Below are positions 55,980 through 64,000 of a DNA stretch of 64,000 bases, piece by piece; the first letter of the stretch is position 1; each line of letters opens with the position of its first letter. This stretch comes from Westerdykella aurantiaca (lineage: Eukaryota > Ascomycota > Dothideomycetes > Pleosporales > Sporormiaceae), in NCBI GenBank assembly GCA_030412805.1, contig JASJFJ010000002.1, positions 7,564,001 through 7,628,000 on the forward strand. The letters run 5' to 3'. The notes beneath the pieces are model-generated. The model had not been told where the DNA came from and made no database searches. It worked only from the letters and a program-made list of their open reading frames with translations. Made by a program: the position numbers and the translations under genes.

Positions 55980-58900
55980 TCACGCGCTCGAAGATCTTGA
56001 TGACTTCTTGAGGAGAGCCTCCGGCCTCCTGTCCCATCTGATAGGCGCAAACTCTGCCTGGAGCCCCGAATGCCTGGTCTTCTTCGTGGCTCTACTGTCA
56101 GCGCTTTCGGTGCTGGACCCAGTGGTTTCTTCTCTCGTGCGTTTTTGAGGCCGGTCCTGAGCGGTCCCCAGAGAGGCTCGCCGGCGCTCGGTCTGGAAAA
56201 CAATGGTAAACTCATCAGTGAGGTGTTCGCCGCCCGACGTCTTCGGGATGTCTGCCTCTTCTGACGAGCTTCCTCCCCGGCTGGATTCGCTGGTTGAGCT
56301 GAGTTGTCGCACAGAGTTCGATTCACTGACAGAGTTGAGATCGCTGATGGAGCTGGGTTCGCTGATGTTGATCTCTTCCCCGTCTCTCTCTTGTCTTTCT
56401 GCCACGGCCCCACCATTACTGGCCCAGTTGGCCTTCGCATTAACAGTCTCTGTCTCGCCGTTCCTCGATGTAATTCTTGGAATGCGAATGTACTTCAGCG
56501 TTACCGTCTTTGCGTTCAGCACCACTGGCCCGCTACTCTGGGACGAATCGTAGACATCCGTACGCCTCTCCCGCTCAATGATATCCAGTTCAATTCCCTC
56601 ATCCTGGACGGTCAACCGGGAATCGGTCTGAAAAGCCCTATTCACTTTCTTCTGGTTGTTCTTCTCCACGGCTTCTCGCAGCGCCAGGCCCAAGGCAAAC
56701 GAGACGTTCCGGTCGACACCATTCCCTATTATGCGCCACTGTTCGGCGGGAGTGCCTATGATTACTTCATCATCTGGAATCCCCTGCGCCCGTCTAGCCT
56801 CCAATATTGTAATGGGACGAGGTTGCTCCCAGTGGAGCATATTGCCGGTGCGATTGTCCTGTGGGGAGATGTGTGTCATGATAGTAGGAATGAGACCGGA
56901 CGGAGGGATACGCCTGAATGCTCTCCCTGGATCCTTCTTATTCTTCAAGACGCTTGTAGGCAGTAACCCAAGATCGAAAGCCTCTTTGTACCCCATCGAA
57001 GGGGCGGATCGTGGAATTCGCTTCATGAGGTTTCGATCATTGTTGTTCATGCAATCTCTCGTCCTGTGGTCCGGGAACGGGATGCAGACTTGTCGTAATC
57101 CAGATCCAATATTTGGCAAATCTCTGATTGCGTCATTCGCGCTGAAGTATGGAAATGGAGTTGGATATTGTTCCCGGCAGCCAAAGGGCTGGCCTGTTGG
57201 GAGCTTGCCGAGACTTCGTCCCTTGATTGAGATTGGGTGGGCGTGGGTGTGGACCGGAGACTGGATCGGTTCGAGTCCAGGTGCGGCAATCGTGACGAAG
57301 AGTCGAGTCCTAGACTGACAGCTCGAACAATTCCACGCATCCATGATGTATTGTTTCACCTGATAACCCAAAGCCACCAGGCATGCGACAAGCTGACAAA
57401 ACACCTTTTGGTCTTCCTGGCCTATTTTGGTGTTTGTCATTGAGACGACGTTTTCGAGTACAGCATACTCAGGCCTGTATAGGTCAACAAAGGAGCAGAA
57501 AGACGTGATGTGGGAGGCATTGCGGAGAGACTGCTCGCTGTTCGGGTCTCGTTGCATCGTCGAAAAACCTGGACAGGGACTTCCGGCTGCAATGACTTGG
57601 ATCTCGCCTATACGCGTTATAGGCACGATGTCCCTCCCTTCCAAAGCCAATTTCAGATAGTTATCCACGGATCCATAATAGACCTGGAAGTCTTTCCGTG
57701 TGCTGTTCGCTAACTGTGTATGTACAGCTTCTCGTGAGAAATCTACTGCATGTCTGAAGGAGACTTCTCCACCTTCTTCGAGACCCCGATCGAGATTTCC
57801 GCCCCCTGAAAATAAGCTCAGGCCGTTGAGAGGTCGACTCATGCTCGAAATCGATAGGTCCGGGCCCTGTCTCATGGGCTTGGGCGGCTTCTCCAACGTT
57901 CCCAGATACCCCTCTGTAAGACGGGACGATATGAACCAATAGTCGCCGTTGCCCCGGCGATTGTATGGTATCGGGATCTTGTTTTCCAGCACCTGTTGAA
58001 GTGGGAAATACCTCACATGGCACTTACGCTGGATTCTGGACGCCGAAACAGCGAAGACCGTACTAGTCCAGACGAGTTCGTTTGGAGCTGCAGTCCTGTT
58101 CCGTCGCCTGTTCAACTCATCGCAATGCAGGTTCTGGCGTCTCAGAAGATCTTGCAACCGGAGAAGTTGACGGACGTAAACTTTGTCACCTTCCAAATGA
58201 TAAACCACCACAGGGTCGAGGTATTGTTCACCATTCTTCGTTTGCTTGATGTAAAGTGTATCCCCGGGTGCAGCCTTGTGTCGGCGGGGGCTGGGTTCCC
58301 GACAATTGCATCGGAGATCCGTTTTCTCGAAAGTGACGAACGCACAATCAGCTGTGACGAATTTTCGACTGACCACGAAATGGGCATCCGTGGCGGTTTG
58401 TGTCGATTTCCAGTTGATTGAATACTTTCGTATGACCTCAGAGGATAAAAGCGGCGCGGCCCCATCGCTGCAATTGCAGTGGTCGCTGAGGAATAGTTCA
58501 TTCTGGAAAGGGTAGACCATGTTCAAAATGGTCGTATCTTCAGGCCGGTAAAGCCAGAGAACAAACAGCCGTTGTTCTCCAGAGGCGATAATCTCTACCC
58601 TCTGGACGAACGCCAAGTATTCCTGGCTGCCTTTCCAAGCTCCTTTCTGGTCAGGCGGTATACCCACTACATCCCCTACTTTGAAGACTCGTTTCTCAGC
58701 CGGCAGCACGGGCGGGAGATCAGAAACTGGCCTAGCAGATGGCTGTATGGAGAAACCCATCTCTTTCTTCCGCCGATCCTGGACTTCTTTCACAGCAGGT
58801 GCCGGTGCCATGCTTGATAGATGGCTCCGAAAATACATATTGCGAAAACATTCAAAAACGAGAGGGGTGGTGATTGTTTTTGGCCAAGGTGGGGGCTGCT

Positions 58901-59789
58901 GTTTGATCGCAGTTTTGGCCCCTTTTAAGCACTCGCCCCAGATGGGATGCTTGAGCAGATATTTCGCATTGTGGAGATTATACGCTTGGTTGTAAATATA
59001 TTCTCCGTATGCGTTGAAGGCGGAACGGAAGTCGGTCAACCCGCATTTCTGGTCCCACGCTCTGTATTGCTGATTTCCAGTGAATCGTGCTGATAGCCAT
59101 GAGCCGAAGTCCTTTTGGAAATGAGCCAGATGAACAGCTCCATCCGCCTGCGAACCCAAGTAGTCGATAGCGTGTTTCGCAAACTGTGAAATCCACAGAA
59201 ATGACTCGTGAAATTGCTCATAGAATCTGGATGGACTTTTCAGGTGGTACCATGTGTCGCGGGATTGCGTGCTGGCAATTCTTGATCTGATGTACACCTC
59301 CGTGGCCGGGTTCTCGGCATCGTCATAGCCTTCGACTGAGATGTCCTCAATTGGTACGTCTTCAACGTAGAATTCCGCTTCTGCCATGGGGGAAGAAACC
59401 ACGCCATTGAAGGAGAAACTCCTCGCAATGGCATTGAAGAGATGAAGAGAAATAAACTCGTGGCCTCCTCTTCCGGCTGGATCCCTGTAGATCTCGAAAT
59501 CATTTAGTTCGAAGATAATCGCTTCATCTAGGGATTCGCCGTGACCCGTTTCCTTCTTAACAGACTGCGTGCATCAGTACGGAGGTTTTGGGGATACGAA
59601 TGCTGTTTCCCAACTCACTTCTAACAAAGAACTTAAAGCGTCGGATTCCGAACTGGGAGGGAGCGGCGTGGGAGCATTTTCGTAAGCAGTTCTGGAGAAT
59701 TCGGGCGGATGCGGTTGAACTTTCACGCCATGCTTGGGGAAGTGGCGCTGGTTAAGTCGCTCTGGTTCGTCGGAGCAACTTTCCGACAT
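55980..59789 (-). CDS. dim-2: DIM-2-type DNA cytosine-5 methyltransferase
   Basis: Two exons, 59789-59619 and 59564-55980, give 1251 residues. The N-terminal part (ELNDFEIYRDPAGRGGHEFISLH) and a BAH-like region at about 350-470 (KVGDVVGIPPD, LVWLYRPED-like VLWLYRPEDT, NELFLSDHC) match the DIM-2 plan. The methyltransferase domain has motif I LSLFSGGGNLDRGLEEGG (about 640), motif IV GSPCPGFS (Cys near 721), motif VI LENV (about 760), motif VIII QSRTR (about 807) and motif X GNGVDRN (about 1004). Motif IV has PCP where most C5 enzymes have PCQ; I recall PCP in Neurospora DIM-2. A Ser/Glu-rich tail has nuclear signals (RPQKRTREE). DIM-2 methylates RIP-mutated repeats guided by HP1. The 5' end is less sure: further upstream exons are possible. 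Confidence 0.92.
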
Positions 59790-60740
59790 CTCTTGCGCCT
59801 TCTCTCTGCAGACGGAGTGAGGCAGGTAACTGAAATGACGTCTTGTGGGAGGTTGAGAACGCGGAGCCAATACGAATGTGAAGACGAGGAAGCGCGGGAC
59901 TAAGAAGAGAGTATATCAAAAGACCAGAAAATACCTCGCCAGTCTTGTTTTCCGAAGCGGCCGTATGACTCGTGAACTGAAAGGCCCCAGAGAGTAACAA
60001 TACAGGAGAGACAGGGCGTGGACTCCAGCAGCTTACTTATATCCTCCCGCGACGATGCCACTGAAGCGGCGAGCAAATCGGTCCCAAAGATATCCACGCC
60101 TCATCGCTGCGCACTTGCATAGTGTCGGTGAAGTGAGAGAACGGGGTTCGAGTGGCTCCAAAATTTCACCTTCACCTTCGTCTTCTAAAACTCGCGATGC
60201 TCTCGTTCGGTGGCTGGGAACAAGGGTGCGCGCCTCACGAACGTTTTGTAATTCGACGTGCCAACGATAGGAAAGAAAGGGCAGATGGTAACAGGAGGGA
60301 GATCATATCTGTGTTGACTGTTCCATGCGAAGCTCGGTCCATCTGTCGATGAAGATGACGGAGAAGGTGAGAGTTGAAGGTGAGGGGTGAGAGGGTGACA
60401 AACTTGTTCCCGAGCGCTCGAGCTAGGCACAGGTACACGCGACGCGAGCCAGTACGCTAGCCGTATTGAGCAACAGTAGCTAAGCTTTTGTGGAATACGG
60501 CGGAAAGCTTAGATGGAGTCCAAAAGCTCGGAATAATGGAGAATTGGTGAGCGAGGGAAAGAGACTCGTGGAGATGAGGTAGTTGTCAGGTGTGGGTGAC
60601 TAAGCGGGATCGGAGGGTGGAGGGAAGGCACTCCTACTTGAAGAACGGCGGTGGAATATACCCAGAGATGAAATGTACAATATTCAAATATGGACATTAC
60701 CCAAGATCCTCTATATACCACAATATCCAATACACATATC
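59790..60740. other. intergenic, DIM-2 promoter and DUF3431 3' side
   Basis: 951 bp. A minus-strand frame at 59900-60097 has splice-like ends, but I could not join it in frame to DIM-2, so it may be leader. ACGCGACGCGA (60436-60446) is MCB-like. No further gene is seen. Confidence 0.45.
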
Positions 60741-62135
60741 CTAACCATGGGGCGGGCCCTTGGACCTCCCCGGGAGGTACTCCTCGATGCCCTCACTATC
60801 CCAACGCTCCGTCTCCTCCTTCCTCAACAGCGGATCCTTCCCCCTCTCCATCGCCTCATTCCTCAGCTTACCCATCTTCTCATCCATCTCGCCGATCGTG
60901 GTCCTCAACTCCCGCATCCGCGCCTGGTCCTTCTCCGTCCACTCCGGCAGCGGCTTGCTGTCCTTCCTCGCCTTCTCCTCCTTGTCGAGGTAGTCCTTGC
61001 GCAGCTCCTCGTTCAGCTTGTTCCGCTCGTCCTGCATGTTGAAGTACTCTGCGAACTTGGCCCGGCCGCCGAAGCAGAAGCCGTAGCCGTCGCAGTAGCA
61101 CGTGTTCATCGCGGGACAATGGACCTCGTGGCCCGTAAACAGGTAGTGCCACGTATATTCCAGGATGCGCCCGGAGAACTGATCATCCAGATTGGTCTTC
61201 ATCAGCCAGTTCCGATAGTGATGGAAGCGCTCGATCGGCACCTGGTGGATACGGTCGCGCGAGACGGCGAACTGCGCGCAGCAGATGGCGGATAGTGAGG
61301 GGGGGATAGGTGCGCCCGGGTGCAGTTCCTCCCAGATGTGGCGCCGAAAGTAGATTTCCTCGGGTTTCAGGAAGAAGTCGAAGTCGCCGCCAGGGCGGTC
61401 CATGTGGATCCAGTCCGGGCAGCCGGGCTCGTGGTGGCAGCGGAGGTTCATGTAGCCGTTGCGGTGGACGCGGTCGTGATTGAGGCGCTTGATCATCTGG
61501 CCGCCGTCGAGGCCCATGAGCATGTTGTTGTGCCAGGCATGCTTGTGGGAGTGCATGAAGATGACGGTGTCGGGGAGGTTGTTGTAGTTGTCGATCAGAT
61601 ATGTGAGATAGACCTATGCGCCTGTTAGCCTTCATCCCTTGCATATCATGCATGCTCTTGTGTATCACGCGATCCTCTCCTCGAGACCACAACCCACCAC
61701 GACCTCCAGCCCAGCGAAGAAAGAAGATAAACGTACCATGGCCTCCCTCCCCTTGTTCTTCGGAATCTTCCTCTCGGCCTTCGGATTATCCACCTCGTAA
61801 ACTATTACATCCACGTCCGGCAGATCCGCCTTCATCCAACTCAAGTCCTCATCCTTCGTCTTGCCCACCACGACGGCATAGGTGTAATTCTGACCCTGCG
61901 GCTTCGCGACGCCTTCGGAGAACCGCAGCGGTATGCTGAAATCGAGCGGATCGCGGTCCCCGGATTTCCACGTCGACGGGGTGTCAGGGCGTTGTGCGGA
62001 CAGGCGGTCGAAGCCGGGGATCATATGCGAGCTCGATGACGCCGAAGTAGCAGCGGCGTGGAAGTACCACGCGCCGAGCGCCAGGAGCACGACGACGGAA
62101 ACGAAGGACAGCAGGCGGGGCGGTCCTGCGAGCAT
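60741..62135 (-). CDS. DUF3431 family protein, type II membrane anchor
   Basis: Two exons, 62135-61737 and 61613-60741, give 423 residues. A hydrophobic signal anchor lies at residues 8-24 (LSFVSVVVLLALGAWYF), so the body should face the ER/Golgi lumen or outside. The body has the DUF3431 blocks: YAVVVGKTKDEDLSWM, VDVIVYEVDNP, NKGREAMVYLTYLIDNYNNLPDTVIFMHSHKHAWHN, and RNGYMNLRCHHEPGCP. The YDN-type and MHSH segments look like sugar-transferase motifs (DXD-like DFDFF is present at about residue 245), so a glycosyltransferase role is possible but unproven. A charged helical C-terminus is probably coiled. Six or more Cys in the second half may form disulfides. Confidence 0.86.
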
Positions 62136-63096
62136 CGTGTCGCGGGTGGGAGATGGAAGAGAAAGGTGTGCATGCAACGAGCGTGCGGAGGGTCCTGCTA
62201 AAATATTATGGGCGTTCTGTCGTCGCAAGGTCCCACAAACGGGGCTAGATAACGATGGAGGGCTTTGGGGCCGACGCGATGACGCGCGTTACGTGGGGAA
62301 CGAGCGGTCGCTGGCGTCGCGCGCAGCATGTGCTGGCGATTTGCGAGAGGGGTGAAGGGCCATCGGGGGATGGAGTCGCGGTGGTAGCGGGCTATGAGGT
62401 CGGGGCGGCGAATTTCGTGGAGACAAAGCCCCGAGATTTGCTGGCGACCGGTGGCCAACCGTTTGATACAGGTTACGCACCCTTCGTGTTTCAGGGAGAG
62501 GAGCTTCTGGTGACGATACGAATGGCTGCTATTTATCCAAGTAGGGTAGGATTGACAGAGATGATGAGTTAAAAAGGGAGTATTCACTTGCGCGGTCACG
62601 ATATGCGGGGGGCTGTAGCTGGAGTAGAAATGGTGTACTATGGGTAAATTGTGGACTATATATTCTTGAGCAGATCGCGCTGCTGTAGCCACGTCTGCGC
62701 ATTCAAAGAAAAATAGAACTCGATCTCCAAGATGCAGTGGTTCACTGAGAGGAGAAACGTAGAATCCTTAAAGTGTATGTCCCCTGAGGGCTCACAGAAC
62801 ACGTAATCACGTGATCGTGAACACCAATGTCACGTGATATATATGTTAAGAGACTCCCGAGGTCCTTCCTAGGGATCGAGCCTTTGTCCTAGGCTCGGGT
62901 TCGTAGGATGATAGATGGATTATGTTAATTTTGAAACCTGTTTTACATCCGGCCTAGCGTACTCCCTTGATCAGTTCACATGGACCGCCCGTATGCCCAG
63001 GTGAATGGGCATTGGGAATGTAGCCGGAAAAACCCCTTTGCGAGGTCACGGCTGCCGATGACCAGACGGAACCTCAAAATACAAGGAACTTTGCCT
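62136..63096. promoter_or_regulatory. intergenic with paired CACGTG sites
   Basis: 961 bp between the DUF3431 start and the peroxiredoxin stop, both minus strand. Two TCACGTGA octamers lie 23 bp apart (62807-62814 and 62830-62837), followed by ATATATATG. They are about 670 bp from the DUF3431 ATG and 260 bp past the peroxiredoxin stop. A frame at 62255-62572 has no domain and I do not call it. Confidence 0.5.
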
Positions 63097-64000
63097 TCAG
63101 TTCAAGACCTTGGCCGCGGCGGACACTGTATGACCATCAGCTCCGACTCGTCAGGTGTGCTCCATACACAGTGGCACTTACCATTCAAGCCCGTATTGTC
63201 AGGCTCAACGTGGGCTTCTTTGACAACGCCGTCCTCGACGACGAGAGCATAACGCTTGCTCCTGGGACCTCCGAAGATGGCGGTGCCGTCAAAGGCAAGA
63301 TCCAGGGCGTTTGTGAATTCTAGTTTGGGGTCGGCGAGGAAGCGGATCTGGAGTGAGGTTAGCGGGAAGGAAAGGAACAGTGAAGGGAGACGGGAAAGAC
63401 ATACACCGCTGGCGCCAGAGGGGTCTAGGGACTTAGCCCAGGCTTTGGTGCTGTTATTCCATGTTAGCTATGGTGATGTGGTGTCGTGGTGTTGAGGAGC
63501 GAAAAGGGGATAGGATATGTTTGGGTAATGACATAATGCGATAAACACAGGTGTGCATTCAAGACACAAACGGCTCACAAGACAAGGAGGAGACAGGATG
63601 GCGCAAAGGAAAAGGCACATACACGAAAGCATCATTGACGGCTACGACGAAGACGTTGCCGGCATCTTTGAGCTTTGGTGAATCAATGTACCCCGGGATG
63701 TGGCTCTCGGAGCAGCTGGGGGAGAAGGCAGCGGGAACGCCTGGACGGAAACGGTCAGGTGGATTGGGATGGAGACGGAGATATCGTCATTTGTTGTGGA
63801 GGCTCACCAATGATGAGGCCCTTGCCCTTGAGCTCATCGGCAATGCGTACTTTGTTGCCAGGTGAGTCCTCCATGAGCTCTACATTGGGGATGCGGTCGC
63901 CCACCTTGACGAAGAAGGGCGCCGAGGAGTGGAAAGGAGCTGAAGCGGAGGGAGAAGCGAGTAGACGGCGCGCTGCAGGCTGGGGCCTTGCCCTGGTGAG
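63097..64000 (-). CDS. mitochondrial peroxiredoxin (PRX5 type), 5' end beyond window
   Basis: Partial. Visible exons: 64000(edge)-63808, 63740-63623, 63450-63405, 63347-63182 and 63125-63097. The exposed N-terminus is Arg/Ala/Ser-rich (RARPQPAARRLLASPS), a mitochondrial targeting signature, then FFVKVGDRIPNVEL. The peroxidatic Cys is in VPAAFSPSCSESHIPGY, with the family PxxxS/TxxC pattern. NDAFVTKAWAKS, IRFLADPKLEFTNALDLAFDG and RSKRYALVVEDGVVKEAHVE follow, as in the PRX5/PMP20/AhpE-like thioredoxin peroxidases. It ends VSAAAKVLN. The start codon is off the window. Phases of all internal introns close. Confidence 0.93.

Noticed and set aside
57248..57266. GGTTCGAGTCC, a tRNA B-box-like string
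   Set aside because: It lies in coding sequence of the DIM-2 gene, and no A-box or cloverleaf can be drawn around it.
59900..60097. Candidate upstream exon of DIM-2
   Set aside because: Splice-like borders exist, but no join keeps the frame into the 59789 exon. Left as possible leader.
62255..62572. 105-codon plus-strand frame in the DUF3431 promoter
   Set aside because: No domain; overlaps the presumed promoter; no supporting splice or start context.
1..64000. CRISPR arrays, bacterial operons or phage genes
   Set aside because: All recognised genes are eukaryotic with spliceosomal introns; repeats are simple microsatellites without spacers.

Overview
The window is nuclear DNA from a filamentous ascomycete (Pezizomycotina). 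The evidence is gene content and gene structure: a HET-domain gene, a DIM-2-type cytosine methyltransferase, Inp1, a UsgS-like membrane protein, a DUF3431 protein and a fungal formamidase, together with short introns (mostly 50-130 bp) with GTANGT-like donors, CTAAC-type branch sites and YAG acceptors. I could not assign a class. I recognise 26 protein-coding genes and no tRNA, rRNA, CRISPR array or intact transposon. Exon borders were worked out by eye from splice signals, reading-frame continuity and family conservation. In all 21 complete spliced genes the exon lengths sum to a multiple of three.

Layout. 1.3-3.6 kb (-): C2H2 zinc-finger regulator with a 2.8-kb gene-free upstream region. 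6.4-8.7 kb (-): kinesin with a C-terminal helix-hairpin-helix (kinesin-10/KID-like). 9.5-10.8 kb (+): secreted Ser/Thr/Pro-rich wall-type protein. 11.5-13.4 kb (-): tandem ribosomal protein genes uL16 (RPL10) and eL30 (RPL30). 13.9-16.8 kb: divergent GPN3 GTPase (-) and S-adenosylmethionine synthetase (+). 17.6-18.5 kb (+): WW-domain protein. 19.6-20.5 kb (-): Fe-S scaffold ISU1. 20.9-23.5 kb (-): deubiquitinase UBP14. 24.3-26.5 kb (-): HET-domain gene with AT-richer flanks. 26.9-30.1 kb (-): nucleolar POL5. 30.1-34.5 kb: gene-free. 34.5-36.4 kb (+): CDC25. 37.8-38.8 kb (+): SLD5. 39.0-40.1 kb (-): dienelactone hydrolase, divergent from RFA1 (40.4-42.4 kb, +). 43.0-44.2 kb (+): PIG3-like oxidoreductase. 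44.8-45.5 kb (-): hypothetical. 46.4-49.7 kb: divergent INP1 (-) and UsgS-like (+). 50.3-51.8 kb (+): formamidase. 52.0-53.1 kb (-): SDR. 53.9-55.5 kb (-): dihydroorotase URA4. 56.0-59.8 kb (-): DIM-2. 60.7-62.1 kb (-): DUF3431. 63.1 kb to the end (-): mitochondrial peroxiredoxin, cut by the window edge.

Functional themes. Most of the window is conserved housekeeping DNA. Three cell-cycle or replication genes (CDC25, SLD5, RFA1) lie within 8 kb, and the RFA1 promoter carries MCB-like ACGCGT/ACGCGA sites. SAM synthetase supplies the methyl donor that DIM-2 uses, but the two genes are 40 kb apart and there is no sign of co-regulation.

The strongest unusual signal is intron 1 of ISU1. It begins ATAAGT and ends CAC, and only an AT-AC boundary restores the invariant YH-x-KV-(I/L/V)-x-HY segment of the Isu family. 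I read it as a non-canonical, probably U2-type AT-AC intron in an essential gene. Other observations are a 13-bp motif shared exactly by the two ribosomal protein promoters, three perfect hairpins in non-coding DNA, a tandem NAGNAG acceptor in RFA1, and two upstream ORFs in the CDC25 leader.
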